From NCBI GenBank assembly GCA_965178585.1, contig OZ238267.1:2294001-2358000 (forward strand): DNA of 64,000 nt, read 5' to 3'. The notes below the pieces were generated by a model, which worked only from the letters and a program-made list of their open reading frames with translations, did no database searches and was not told the DNA's origin. Both the position numbers and the translations under genes were made by a program. This stretch comes from Marifrigoribacter sp965178585 (lineage in GTDB: Bacteria; Bacteroidota; Bacteroidia; Flavobacteriales; Flavobacteriaceae). This document shows, one piece after another, positions 35,277-44,950 of this stretch; the stretch's first letter is position 1, and the number at the start of each line of letters is the position of its first letter.

Positions 35277-37451
35277 ATGAGTGATTCAAAAAGTGGAAAA
35301 TGTCCCGTAATGCATGGCAGTAATACGGAAACACACAACAATGTAATGGACTGGTGGCCTAAAGCATTAAACCTTGATATTCTAAGTCAGCATGACACAA
35401 AAACAAACCCATTAGGTGAGACGTTTAATTATGCTGAAGAGTTTAAGAAGCTAGACCTTGAGGCACTTAAAAATGACTTAAAAGCATTGATGACCGACAG
35501 TCAAGATTGGTGGCCAGCCGATTGGGGACATTATGGTGGTTTAATGATTAGAATGGCATGGCACTCTGCAGGAACGTATAGAATATCGGATGGTCGAGGA
35601 GGAAGTAATACGGGTAACCAAAGATTTGCTCCTTTAAATAGTTGGCCAGATAATGTTAACCTAGATAAAGCTCGAAGATTACTATGGCCCATAAAAAAGA
35701 AATATGGAAACAAGGTTTCATGGGCAGATTTATTCATCTTGGCAGGAAATATGGCCTACGAATCCATGGGATTCAAAACTTTTGGATTTGCAGGAGGTCG
35801 TGAGGATATTTGGCATCCAGAAAAAGATATTTATTGGGGAGCTGAAAAAGATTGGCTTGCTAAAAGCCGTTATGAAAGTGAAGACAACAGTGAATCACTT
35901 GAAAATCCTCTTGCGGCTGTACAAATGGGATTGATATATGTAAATCCAGAAGGGGTAAATGGAAAACCAGATCCAATGAGAACTGTACAAGATGTGCGAA
36001 CTACCTTCAAACGTATGGCTATGAATGATGAGGAAACTGTTGCACTAACAGCGGGTGGCCATACAGTTGGTAAAGCACATGGTAATGGTGATGCATCTAA
36101 ACTTGGCGAAAACCCAGAAGGAGCAGCTCTTGAAACTCAAGGTTTCGGATGGATGAACCCTCAAGGAAAAGGGAATGCAGAAGACACCGTTTCAAGTGGA
36201 TTGGAAGGTGCTTGGACATCTACCCCTGACAAATGGAACCACACTTATTTCCATTTATTATTGAATTACGAATGGGAATTGAAAAAAAGTCCTGCAGGCG
36301 CTTGGCAGTGGGAACCTATTAATATAAAAGAAGAGGATAAACCGCTGGATGCACATATTGCTGGAAAAAGACAAAATCCAATGATGACAGATGCAGATAT
36401 GGCGATGAAAATTGATCCAGAATACCGAAAAATCTCTGAGCGCTTTCATAATGATCCAGAATACTTTGCGAATGTTTTTGCGAAAGCGTGGTTTAAACTA
36501 ACGCATCGTGATCTTGGCCCAAAAACACGCTATCTTGGTAATGACGTACCTAATGAAGAGTTGATTTGGCAAGACCCTATCCCTGCTTCAAATTCGAATT
36601 TAAGCGATTCGGATATAGCAACTTTAAAAGAAAAATTACTGAATAGTGGATTGTCTAGAACTGAATTAATCAATACTGCTTGGGACAGTGCCAGAACGTT
36701 TAGAAGTTCTGATTTTAGAGGTGGAGCAAATGGTGCAAGAATTAGATTAGCACCCCAAAAAGATTGGGCAGGGAATGAACCTGAGCGTCTTCAAAAAGTA
36801 GTAGATACACTCTCTCAAATTCAAACAGATTTTTCAAAAGAAATTAGTATCGCAGACCTTATTGTTTTGGGTGGTAGTGCAGCTATCGAAAAAGCTGCTC
36901 AAGATGCTAACGTAACCATTAAAGTTCCTTTCAGTCCAGGGCGTGGAGATGCTACAGATGAGATGACGGACAAGGATTCATTTGATGTCCTTGAACCTAT
37001 CCAGGATGGATTTAGAAACTGGCTTAAAAAAGACTATGCTGTTCAACCAGAAGAACTGATGTTGGATAGAACTCAGCTTATGGGATTAACCGCTCCAGAA
37101 ATGACTGTTTTAGTTGGTGGTATGCGTGTTTTAGGAACTAATTACAACTCAACAAAGCATGGTGTTTTCACTGAACAAGTAGGTGTATTAAGCAATGATT
37201 TCTTTGTGAACATTACGGATATGAAGTATTCTTGGAAACCAGTTAGTGAAAATATATACCATATAGAAGAGCGAACAACAGGAAACGTAAAATGGACAGC
37301 TACGCGAGTGGACTTAATATTTGGTTCCAATTCTGTATTGCGATCTTATGCTGAAGTATACGCTCAGGATGACAATAAAGAGAAGTTTGTGAGGGACTTT
37401 GTGAACGCATGGACGAAAGTTATGAACGCTGATCGCTACGATTTAAAATAA
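35277..37451 (+). CDS. katG: Catalase-peroxidase KatG
   Basis: The 724-residue bifunctional haem enzyme removes hydrogen peroxide. The N-terminal domain has the distal-site MRMAWHSAGTYR (Arg, Trp and His) and the proximal TAGGHTVGKAHG (His); Tyr in MGLIYVNPEGVNG belongs to the Met-Tyr-Trp crosslink. The C-terminal half is the usual inactive duplicate domain (WDSARTFRSSDFRGGANG). Length is normal and no signal peptide is present, so it is cytoplasmic. It stands as a single gene with its own promoter and a long leader, suggesting stress control, but no OxyR or PerR site can be named. Confidence 0.97.
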   Translation: MSDSKSGKCPVMHGSNTETHNNVMDWWPKALNLDILSQHDTKTNPLGETFNYAEEFKKLDLEALKNDLKALMTDSQDWWPADWGHYGGLMIRMAWHSAGTYRISDGRGGSNTGNQRFAPLNSWPDNVNLDKARRLLWPIKKKYGNKVSWADLFILAGNMAYESMGFKTFGFAGGREDIWHPEKDIYWGAEKDWLAKSRYESEDNSESLENPLAAVQMGLIYVNPEGVNGKPDPMRTVQDVRTTFKRMAMNDEETVALTAGGHTVGKAHGNGDASKLGENPEGAALETQGFGWMNPQGKGNAEDTVSSGLEGAWTSTPDKWNHTYFHLLLNYEWELKKSPAGAWQWEPINIKEEDKPLDAHIAGKRQNPMMTDADMAMKIDPEYRKISERFHNDPEYFANVFAKAWFKLTHRDLGPKTRYLGNDVPNEELIWQDPIPASNSNLSDSDIATLKEKLLNSGLSRTELINTAWDSARTFRSSDFRGGANGARIRLAPQKDWAGNEPERLQKVVDTLSQIQTDFSKEISIADLIVLGGSAAIEKAAQDANVTIKVPFSPGRGDATDEMTDKDSFDVLEPIQDGFRNWLKKDYAVQPEELMLDRTQLMGLTAPEMTVLVGGMRVLGTNYNSTKHGVFTEQVGVLSNDFFVNITDMKYSWKPVSENIYHIEERTTGNVKWTATRVDLIFGSNSVLRSYAEVYAQDDNKEKFVRDFVNAWTKVMNADRYDLK

Positions 37452-37466
37452 AATGTAATGCTACCA

Positions 37467-37500
37467 AAGTATAAGCGGTTTTGAAAGACCGCTTATACTT
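37467..37500 (+). terminator. Perfect 13-bp inverted repeat between katG and bshC
   Basis: AAGTATAAGCGGT and ACCGCTTATACTT flank an 8-base loop, between two convergent genes. There is no T-run on either side, so it is not a classical terminator; it may still end transcription or protect the katG mRNA 3' end. Confidence 0.5.
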
Positions 37501-37524
37501 GACCATTAAACGAATCTAAAAGAA

Positions 37525-39120
37525 TTATAGCTCTAAAATCGTAAATTGATGAACTAAAGGATCCAACTCTTTTTTTAATTGGCTTAATAATTCATCTCCA
37601 TATTCCAAATAAAACTCTGAGAAATTAACTGTACGTTCTTGCAAACTTTCTTTTGGGAATAAATACTCTTGGATAGCTGTTAAACGTTCTATCTGGTCTT
37701 TTAGTTTTCTTTTTTCTGCTTTTAACAATCTTTTTTCAAGCTTGTCCAATCCATTTAATTGCTTTTTTTCTTGGGCTCCTACTGCTCCAACAAAAGAAGC
37801 ATCGGTTTGTTTTGCTAACTCATACAAATCTTTAAACTGTTGTTGTAAATGAACTCGTTGAGGTGAGAAATCAATTTTTAAAGTAGATAATTGTTGGGTA
37901 TGTTTTTTCTCTAAATCGTAGGTATTTAAAAATAAGGCTTCAATAGTTTCATTGAGTTTTTCTATTTTTTTAGAAAGCTTTTGAGGAGCCAACAACACCG
38001 AATTTCGCAATAATAAAATAGGGAATGTCACTTCCACACTTTTAAAATAATCTTTTAACTGGAACCAATAGGCCAACTCTCCTCCTCCACCTACATAGCA
38101 TAAATTAGGCAACACTACCTCTTGAAAAAGAGGTCGTAACAAGGCATTGGGAGAAAATCGTTCTGGGAAATTTTTAAGCTCTTCTAAAATTTCTTCTTTA
38201 GTAAAAACTAGCTCCGTATTATTAATTGTATAGTTTCTGCCTTCTTCAATAATCCGTTCTCGGATTCCCTTAATAATATAAAACAGATTGATTTCTCTTG
38301 GATGTACTTGTTTACTATATCCTATGGACTCTAATCGGTCGGTAGTTTGGTTAATGATGGTAAACGATTCTTTATCTAATAGTTCCTTTTTAGCAAAAGG
38401 AGCAAATTCTTCTTTAAGCTCCCGATGATTACCATCGATAATCACCAGTCCATATTCAGCAAATAATTGGTTAGCTAAATAACGAGTAGCATCACTTAGG
38501 TTGTTATGTTTGATATAGGCTTCAGAAAATAAATCAGTAAGTCTTTTTGCATTTTCACTGGCGCCAATTTCAGATTTTAAGGTTTCTAATAACTGTTCTA
38601 ATCCATCAGTTTCTACTTCACCAACTGCTCCTCCGCTTTTATGATCCCACTCCACTTTTTCACCAAACAGATTAAAATAATTGATTTCATCGAAATCGTG
38701 ATCTTCAGTAGCCATCCAATAAACAGGCACAAAATGATGCTGAGGATGTTTTTTATTTAAGCTTTCAGATAAATTTATAACTGAAAATATTTTATATAAA
38801 AAATACAAAGGCCCAGTAAACAAATTCAGCTGGTGTCCAGTAGTGATGGTAAAAGTATGCTCGTTTAAAAGAGAGTTGATATTGCTTTGAGTCGCTTCAG
38901 AACTATCAAAATCTTGATACTGCTTTTTCAGACTTGCTACTAACACTTCCCTGTTCTTCTTTTGAAAAGTGTTTCCTTTTTCCTTTAACTGATCTTCAAA
39001 ATTTTCTATTCTAGGAAAACGATGGTAAAAAGACTGTAAGGCTTCCTTTTCAGCTAAATAGTCAATCATTAGTGATGAAAAGTATCCCGTATTTTTATAA
39101 GGTATCTGTTTTATTGGCAT
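37525..39120 (-). CDS. bshC: Bacillithiol biosynthesis cysteine-adding enzyme BshC
   Basis: The 531-residue protein matches BshC over its full length: N-terminal YKNTGYFSSLMIDYL, FTITTGHQLNLFTGPLYFLYK, YWMATEDHDFDEI, and the C-terminal coiled coil with the closing helical pair. BshC adds Cys to GlcN-malate to make bacillithiol, the low-molecular thiol of Firmicutes and many Bacteroidota. bshA and bshB are not in this window. It is convergent with katG, both tied to redox defence, although they share no operon. Confidence 0.93.
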   Translation of the reverse strand: MPIKQIPYKNTGYFSSLMIDYLAEKEALQSFYHRFPRIENFEDQLKEKGNTFQKKNREVLVASLKKQYQDFDSSEATQSNINSLLNEHTFTITTGHQLNLFTGPLYFLYKIFSVINLSESLNKKHPQHHFVPVYWMATEDHDFDEINYFNLFGEKVEWDHKSGGAVGEVETDGLEQLLETLKSEIGASENAKRLTDLFSEAYIKHNNLSDATRYLANQLFAEYGLVIIDGNHRELKEEFAPFAKKELLDKESFTIINQTTDRLESIGYSKQVHPREINLFYIIKGIRERIIEEGRNYTINNTELVFTKEEILEELKNFPERFSPNALLRPLFQEVVLPNLCYVGGGGELAYWFQLKDYFKSVEVTFPILLLRNSVLLAPQKLSKKIEKLNETIEALFLNTYDLEKKHTQQLSTLKIDFSPQRVHLQQQFKDLYELAKQTDASFVGAVGAQEKKQLNGLDKLEKRLLKAEKRKLKDQIERLTAIQEYLFPKESLQERTVNFSEFYLEYGDELLSQLKKELDPLVHQFTILEL

Positions 39121-39253
39121 AAATACATTTGCAATATCTGTCGTAAAAATACAAAAACCTTAATTGCGATTTGCAAGAGAATGTTAATTTAAAAATAAAT
39201 AGGATGTAATATAAAACATTTTTTAAATTGCAGGCTACTTATAAAAACCAACC

Positions 39254-41740
39254 ATGATTCGTTACTTGACAATTCTATTTTTATTTATTTCTATTTCTTT
39301 AACTGCTCAAATTAAATCTCCTTCCGAATTTTTAGGATATGAAATTGGCACTCAATTTACACGCCATGCCGATGTGGTTAGTTATTTTGAGTATGTTGCC
39401 TCTAATAGCAATTTAGTCACTTACGACAATTATGGAAAGACCAACGAACGAAGAGCTTTAACCTATGCGATTGTATCGTCTAAAAACAATTTAGACAATA
39501 TTGAAACCATTAGAACCAACAACCTTAAAAATGCTGGAATTATGGATGGCGATGCCCAACCAGAAACCGCCATTGTATGGTTAAGCTATAATGTACACGG
39601 TAATGAAGCATCGAGTACCGAAGCTTCTATGCAAACACTATATGAATTGATAACCAACAAACAATTATGGTTAGAAAATACGGTGGTAATCATAGACCCT
39701 TGTATTAACCCTGATGGTCGTGATCGATATGTAAATTGGTATAACCAAGTAAAAGCAACTCCTTATGATGTAAAACAAGTTGCTACAGAGCATAACGAGC
39801 CTTGGCCTGGAGGAAGACCTAACCATTATCTTTTCGATTTAAATAGGGATTGGGTTTGGGCTAGTCAAGTAGAAACACAACAACGATTAAAAATTTATAA
39901 CCAGTGGATGCCACATGTGCATGTAGATTTTCACGAACAAGGAATTAACGAACCTTATTATTTTGCTCCAGCAGCAGAGCCATTTCATGAAATAATTTCG
40001 GATTGGCAACGAGATTTTCAAGTTCAGATAGGTAAAAATCACGCCAAGTATTTTGATCGTGAAGGGTGGTTATTTTTCACAAGAGAACGATTCGATTTAT
40101 TATACCCAAGTTATGGAGACACCTACCCTACTTTTATGGGAGCTATTGGTATGACTTACGAGCAAGCTGGTCACGGTAGAGCTGGATTAGGTATTAATAC
40201 CGATGAAGGTCAGGTTTTAACCCTAGTAGATCGTATGCAACACCATAACACAACTGGTTTATCTACTGTTGAAATTTCTTCGCAAAATGCAAAAAAACTA
40301 AATGATGAGTTTGGCACCTATTTTAAAAACGACCAATTAAAATACAAGAGTTACGTTTTAAGTGGTAATGAGGATAGAATTAAAAAACTAACTAACTTAT
40401 TAGACAAGCACGAAATTAAATGGGGTTATTCCAATAGTAAAAATGCTTCAGGATATCATTATGGAATTCAAAAAAACGGTTCTATTGATGCTGAAAACGG
40501 AATTGTAATTAATACCAATCAACCTAAAGGAAAAATGGTGAAAGCTTTGTTTGAACCTGATGCTAAATTAAGTAATCCTTTAACCTACGATATCACTTCT
40601 TGGAGTTTACCTTATGCTTTTGGATTAGATGCAGTAGCTAGCACTAGCACTCTGCAAGCAAATGAAGTGAAAATCATGACCGCTATACATAACGAACCTG
40701 ATCCAAAAAGTGCTGGATACATAAGCAAATGGAACAGTGTTGAGGATGCAACTTTTTTAACGGAATTACTAAAAAACGATATTAAAGTACGTTTTTCTGA
40801 AAAGGAGTTAAGTTTCAATAATACAATATTTAGCAGAGGGAGTTTAGTGATCACTAAAAGTGATAATAAAAGTAATTCTGAGTTCCATAAAACTGTTACG
40901 GGTATTGCCAACAATCACCAACGTAAATTATACGCTTCAACAACTAGTTTTTCTGATAATGGAACCGATTTTGGTTCTTCAGATATAAAATTAGTAAACA
41001 AACAACGTATTGCGATGCTTAAAGGAAATGGAGTTTCTTCATTAAGTTATGGTTCTTTATGGCACTTTTTTGAAACTCAGTTAAAATATCCTGTTACTTC
41101 GATAGATTCCAATAGTTTTAGAGGAAATACGTTAGATAATTTTGATGTATTAATTCTTCCTGAAACTTATTATTGGGAAGCTCTAAATGAAGAAGGAATT
41201 AAAGCACTAAAAAGTTGGATACAAAAAGGAGGTAAAATAATTGCTATGGGAAGGTCTGTAGGGTTATTTAATGAAAAAGAAGGCTTTGGAATTAACTTAA
41301 ATAGTAATGATGAGGAAGAAAGTGAAGAAGAGGATTTGGATTCAAATTTAAAACCTTACGATCAAAGAGAACTAAATAATGTAAAAAACTTTATTACAGG
41401 TAGTATTTACAAAATTGCAATAGACAAAACTCATCCAATGGCTTTTGGATATTCGGACACTTATTACAGTTTAAAACTAGGTAATAAATCTTTTAAATTT
41501 TTAGAAAACGGTTATAATGTAGGCTATATAAAAGGTGATGCGTTTAGTGTAGCTGGATTTTCTGGAGAAGAAGCTAAAAAAGGATTAAAAAACTCTATGG
41601 TTTTTGCTGAAAAAAGAATTGGAAGAGGAAGTGCTATATATTTAGTGGATGATGTATTGTTCCGTTCTTTCTGGGAAAATGGAAAAATGTTTTTAGTGAA
41701 CTCAATTTTCTTTGTGAATAATAATAAAGTTATTCTCTAA
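39254..41740 (+). CDS. Secreted M14 family zinc carboxypeptidase
   Basis: The 828-residue protein has a signal peptide ending near SLTAQ. The zinc ligands are His115 and Glu118 (NVHGNEAS) and His227 (DFHEQG); PCINPDGRDRYVNWYN, FDLNRDWVW and the catalytic Glu303 (TYEQAGHGRAG) complete the M14 active site. The second half (from about 380) is a long beta and amidotransferase-like region of unknown role. It is a diverged copy of the truncated gene at the window start. No T9SS or lipoprotein signal is seen, so a periplasmic location is likely. Confidence 0.9.
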   Translation: MIRYLTILFLFISISLTAQIKSPSEFLGYEIGTQFTRHADVVSYFEYVASNSNLVTYDNYGKTNERRALTYAIVSSKNNLDNIETIRTNNLKNAGIMDGDAQPETAIVWLSYNVHGNEASSTEASMQTLYELITNKQLWLENTVVIIDPCINPDGRDRYVNWYNQVKATPYDVKQVATEHNEPWPGGRPNHYLFDLNRDWVWASQVETQQRLKIYNQWMPHVHVDFHEQGINEPYYFAPAAEPFHEIISDWQRDFQVQIGKNHAKYFDREGWLFFTRERFDLLYPSYGDTYPTFMGAIGMTYEQAGHGRAGLGINTDEGQVLTLVDRMQHHNTTGLSTVEISSQNAKKLNDEFGTYFKNDQLKYKSYVLSGNEDRIKKLTNLLDKHEIKWGYSNSKNASGYHYGIQKNGSIDAENGIVINTNQPKGKMVKALFEPDAKLSNPLTYDITSWSLPYAFGLDAVASTSTLQANEVKIMTAIHNEPDPKSAGYISKWNSVEDATFLTELLKNDIKVRFSEKELSFNNTIFSRGSLVITKSDNKSNSEFHKTVTGIANNHQRKLYASTTSFSDNGTDFGSSDIKLVNKQRIAMLKGNGVSSLSYGSLWHFFETQLKYPVTSIDSNSFRGNTLDNFDVLILPETYYWEALNEEGIKALKSWIQKGGKIIAMGRSVGLFNEKEGFGINLNSNDEEESEEEDLDSNLKPYDQRELNNVKNFITGSIYKIAIDKTHPMAFGYSDTYYSLKLGNKSFKFLENGYNVGYIKGDAFSVAGFSGEEAKKGLKNSMVFAEKRIGRGSAIYLVDDVLFRSFWENGKMFLVNSIFFVNNNKVIL

Positions 41741-41752
41741 CCATTTTAATAG

Positions 41753-42517
41753 ATGTGGTATCAAATTAAATCATACCTCAGCTTTTTATTAAAATCATCT
41801 AATCAACATGGGGTTCATTCTCCTTTTGTTTATGATTTAATCACTAAATGTTTTTATGATAAAAAGAACTATTCTGATTATCAAAAATTAAAAGAGATTA
41901 GAACCGAATTATATCATAATCAAAGCTCGATTGAAATCACAGATTTTGGAGCGGGTTCTCGAGTTTTCAAATCCAATAATCGAAAAGTCTCGGACATTGC
42001 AAAAAATGCTGGAATTCCTTTTAAAAGGCAAAAGCTACTATATCGTATAACTGCTTATTTTAAACCCCAAACAGTTTTAGAAATAGGTACTTCTTTAGGG
42101 CTAGGAACAACCGCATTGGCATTTGCTAATAAAATAATTACGGTAGAAGGTTGTCCTAATACCGCAAAGGTTTCAGAAGCCATTTTTAGTAAAAACAAGT
42201 TCTCAAACATCCAATTAGAGGTAGCTACTTTTGAAGATTATTTTAAAAATAATTTATCTTTAAAATATGATTTAGTATATGTCGATGGAAATCATAATAA
42301 AAAGAAAACGCTTGAGTATTTTGAGAATTTATTAGATCGTATTTATGATGATACTGTTATAATTTTTGACGATATTTATTGGAGTAAAGAAATGACAGAA
42401 GCTTGGAATCAAATTATAAAAAATTCAAAGGTCACCGTTAGTATTGACACCTTTTATTGGGGCTTTGTATTTTTCAGAAAAGAACAACAAAAACAACATT
42501 TTACTATTAGATTGTAA
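41753..42517 (+). CDS. Class I SAM-dependent methyltransferase
   Basis: The 254-residue protein carries the SAM-binding motif VLEIGTSLGLGTTALA, an acidic residue after the next strand (ITVEGC), and YDLVYVDGNH, resembling O-methyltransferases of the Methyltransf_24 type. N-terminal SNQHGVHSPFVYDLI is a conserved lead-in found in this Bacteroidota group. The substrate is unknown. It begins 12 bases after the M14 peptidase stop, so it is likely in the same transcript. Confidence 0.85.
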   Translation: MWYQIKSYLSFLLKSSNQHGVHSPFVYDLITKCFYDKKNYSDYQKLKEIRTELYHNQSSIEITDFGAGSRVFKSNNRKVSDIAKNAGIPFKRQKLLYRITAYFKPQTVLEIGTSLGLGTTALAFANKIITVEGCPNTAKVSEAIFSKNKFSNIQLEVATFEDYFKNNLSLKYDLVYVDGNHNKKKTLEYFENLLDRIYDDTVIIFDDIYWSKEMTEAWNQIIKNSKVTVSIDTFYWGFVFFRKEQQKQHFTIRL

Positions 42518-42587
42518 CAAGCATTAAGTAGATGCGTCTTATGAGGAAAACCATTATCTTGCAAAAGATAAATTTCACCAAAAAATA

Positions 42588-43274
42588 ATGAGTTTAGTAA
42601 TAAAAATTAGAGGAATTGTCAGAAATTTTCCATTAGGAAATGAGGTTGTAAAAGTTTTAAAAGGAATCGATTTAGATATTGAACGTGGTGAATACGTAGC
42701 TTTAATGGGACCTTCAGGTTCTGGAAAATCTACATTAATGAACCTTTTAGGATGTTTAGATACAGCAACTGCTGGTAGCTACGAATTAAATGGAAAAGAT
42801 GTTAGTAATATGTCTCAAGACGAACTAGCAGAAATCCGAAATAAAGAAATTGGTTTTGTTTTTCAAACCTTTAATTTATTACCTAGGACTACTGCTTTAG
42901 ATAATGTGGCATTACCTATGGTTTATGCTGGAGCTTCTAAAGATGAACGTAAAAAACGTGCAGAGCAAGTTTTAACAGATGTTGGATTGGCAGATAGAAT
43001 GGACCATAAATCGAGTCAACTTTCTGGTGGACAACGACAACGTGTCGCTGTAGGTAGAGCATTGGTGAATAAACCTTCTATTATTTTAGCAGATGAACCT
43101 ACGGGAAATTTAGATTCGGTAACTTCCTTAGAAATTATGGGTCTTTTTGATGAAATTCATAAAAACGGAAATACCGTAATTATTGTAACTCACGAAGAAG
43201 ATATTGCTGAATATGCTCATCGTGTTATTCGTTTAGTAGATGGTCAGGTTTCAAGTGATGTTAAAAAACGATAA
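42588..43274 (+). CDS. ABC transporter ATP-binding protein (LolD/MacB type)
   Basis: The 228-residue ATPase has Walker A GPSGSGKST, the Q-loop FVFQTFNLLPR, signature LSGGQRQRVAVGRAL, Walker B IILADEPTGNLD and the switch His in VTHEED. The pattern is that of the LolD/MacB/FtsE subfamily, which works with FtsX-like permeases in lipoprotein release or export. No permease gene is adjacent, so its partner must lie elsewhere. It has 70 bases upstream with only a poor promoter match. Confidence 0.93.
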   Translation: MSLVIKIRGIVRNFPLGNEVVKVLKGIDLDIERGEYVALMGPSGSGKSTLMNLLGCLDTATAGSYELNGKDVSNMSQDELAEIRNKEIGFVFQTFNLLPRTTALDNVALPMVYAGASKDERKKRAEQVLTDVGLADRMDHKSSQLSGGQRQRVAVGRALVNKPSIILADEPTGNLDSVTSLEIMGLFDEIHKNGNTVIIVTHEEDIAEYAHRVIRLVDGQVSSDVKKR

Positions 43275-43288
43275 GCTTATAAATTTTC

Positions 43289-43296
43289 TATATTTG
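43289..43296 (+). promoter_or_regulatory. Flavobacterial -7 box of the small-membrane-protein/SDR operon
   Basis: TATATTTG matches TAnnTTTG and gives a leader of about 15 bases to the ATG at 43315. No clear TTG lies upstream. Confidence 0.4.
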
Positions 43297-43314
43297 TAAG
43301 ACTAAATTCCCATT

Positions 43315-43482
43315 ATGGATTCTTTTAATCTTTCAAATCCAATTCTATTAATTGTTGGCGGTTTCGCATTACTTGCACTGCTATATTTTTGGAATAAGTA
43401 TAACACCAACAAACGTCGTAGCAGGAATAGAAAAAGCTTCCGGAAAAGTTATTTCGACAAGAAAAAGGGCGACCAAAGATGA
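43315..43482 (+). CDS. Small single-pass membrane protein, coupled to SDR gene
   Basis: This 55-codon gene starts MDSFNLSNPILLIVGGFALL, has one hydrophobic helix at residues 9-25, and ends in a very basic tail (NKRRSRNRKSFRKSYF). Its TGA overlaps the ATG of the SDR gene (ATGA), and a -7 box lies just upstream, so it looks real. The basic tail should face the cytoplasm. I recognise no family; it could tether something to the membrane. Confidence 0.7.
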   Translation: MDSFNLSNPILLIVGGFALLALLYFWNKYNTNKRRSRNRKSFRKSYFDKKKGDQR

Positions 43483-44183
43483 AAAAAGCCATTATTGTTG
43501 GAGCTACCTCTGGAATCGGAAAAGAATTAGCCAATATTCTTATTAAAAACAACTATAAGGTTGGAATCACCGGAAGAAGGAAAGAACTATTAGAAGAATT
43601 AAAAAACACTTCTCCTAATAACTTTTTTATCAAATCCTTTGATTGTACAACTGAATCTAATTCAGATAAATTATCAGCACTCACAAAAGAAATGGGTGGC
43701 TTAGATTTGCTAATTATGAGCTCTGGTACGGGTGATGCAAATGAAGAATTGGTTTTTGAAGAAGATAAAAAAACGGTAGATCTCAATGTTAAGGCCTTCA
43801 CCGAAATTATGGATTGGTCCTTTAATTATTTTAGAAATCAAGGTAATGGCCATATCACAGCAATAAGCTCTGTTGCAGGATTAAGGGGTAGCAAGGTTGC
43901 TCCTGCTTATTTTGCTTCGAAAGCGTACCAAATTAATTATTTAGAAAGTCTACGGAAAATGGCAACAAAAAACATTCACATTACGGACATCCGTCCAGGA
44001 TATGTAGATACAGCTATGGCTTTAGGCGATAATTTGTTTTGGGTTTCATCAAAGGAAAAAGCCGCTAAACAGATTTTTAATGATATAAAAAAGAAAAAAG
44101 ATATTAGTTATGTTTCTAAAAGATGGCAATTAATAGCTATCGCTCTTAAGTTAGTTCCCAATTTTATTTACAAAAGAGTATAA
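43479..44183 (+). CDS. Short-chain dehydrogenase/reductase (SDR)
   Basis: The 234-residue Rossmann enzyme has the nucleotide loop GATSGIGKEL, catalytic Ser in AISSVAG and the Tyr-Lys pair in YFASKAY; DIRPGYVDTAMA follows as expected. The classical SDR fold is certain; cofactor preference and substrate are not. It begins inside the stop of the small membrane protein (ATGA), so it is translationally coupled. A C-terminal hydrophobic piece (IALKLVPNFIY) may touch the membrane. Confidence 0.9.
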   Translation: MKKAIIVGATSGIGKELANILIKNNYKVGITGRRKELLEELKNTSPNNFFIKSFDCTTESNSDKLSALTKEMGGLDLLIMSSGTGDANEELVFEEDKKTVDLNVKAFTEIMDWSFNYFRNQGNGHITAISSVAGLRGSKVAPAYFASKAYQINYLESLRKMATKNIHITDIRPGYVDTAMALGDNLFWVSSKEKAAKQIFNDIKKKKDISYVSKRWQLIAIALKLVPNFIYKRV

Positions 44184-44235
44184 TTTATAGAAATAAGATT
44201 TAATTAATATCGTTAATTATACAAATTCATTGATT

Positions 44236-44808
44236 ATGAAAATATATACAAAAACAGGAGATAAAGGGACCACAGCATTATATGGTGGAACCAGAGTTCC
44301 TAAACATCATATACGTATTGAAAGTTATGGAACCGTAGATGAATTAAATTCATATATAGGATTGGTAAGAGATCAAGAAATGGATGTTCACACTAAAGAA
44401 TTACTTACTCAAATTCAAGAACGATTATTTACATTGGGAGCAATATTAGCAACCGATCCAGAAAAGGAAAAACTTAAAAGTGGAAAAGAACGGTTAAATA
44501 TTCCGAGAATTGATGAAGATGATATTCAGCTATTAGAAACAGAAATGGATCGCATGAATGAAAGCCTCCCTCCTATGACACATTTCGTTTTACCTGGAGG
44601 TCATCCAACGGTGTCACATTGTCACATAGCACGATGTATATGTCGTCGAGCAGAGCGTTTAACTACATTATTAAATGAACAAGAGCCTATAGATAGTCTT
44701 GTTTTGAAGTATTTAAACAGGCTTTCTGATTATCTATTTGTGCTGGCACGAAAATTGACCTATGATTTACAAGTGGATGAGATAAAATGGGTTCCTAAGA
44801 AACTATAA
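44236..44808 (+). CDS. Cob(I)alamin adenosyltransferase (PduO/MMAB type)
   Basis: The 190-residue enzyme makes adenosylcobalamin from cob(I)alamin and ATP. MKIYTKTGDKGTTALYGG is the N-terminal ATP loop, followed by YGTVDELNSYIG and, later, RRAERLTTL with the conserved Arg pair and LNRLSDYLFVLAR. The start is ATG at 44236; a TTG two codons earlier is rejected. Together with meaB at 56466 it points to a B12-dependent methylmalonyl-CoA mutase elsewhere in the genome. No cobalamin riboswitch is seen nearby. Confidence 0.93.
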   Translation: MKIYTKTGDKGTTALYGGTRVPKHHIRIESYGTVDELNSYIGLVRDQEMDVHTKELLTQIQERLFTLGAILATDPEKEKLKSGKERLNIPRIDEDDIQLLETEMDRMNESLPPMTHFVLPGGHPTVSHCHIARCICRRAERLTTLLNEQEPIDSLVLKYLNRLSDYLFVLARKLTYDLQVDEIKWVPKKL

Positions 44809-44895
44809 ATCTTAAAAAACTTTAATTGTAAATAACTGTTTTACTGTTACTTACAAACGTTCTTAAAAATAAAGCAGAAATAATTACGATTTTAC

Positions 44896-44925
44896 TTGAC
44901 TTTGTGATCAAAAAAATTATTTTTG
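44896..44925 (+). promoter_or_regulatory. Flavobacterial promoter of the DUF2795 gene (-33 and -7)
   Basis: TTG (44896-44898) and TATTTTTG (44918-44925) are 19 bases apart, an excellent match to the consensus. The leader would be about 22 bases. Confidence 0.65.
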
Positions 44926-44950
44926 CAGAAAATTAAAAAACTTTAAGTCT

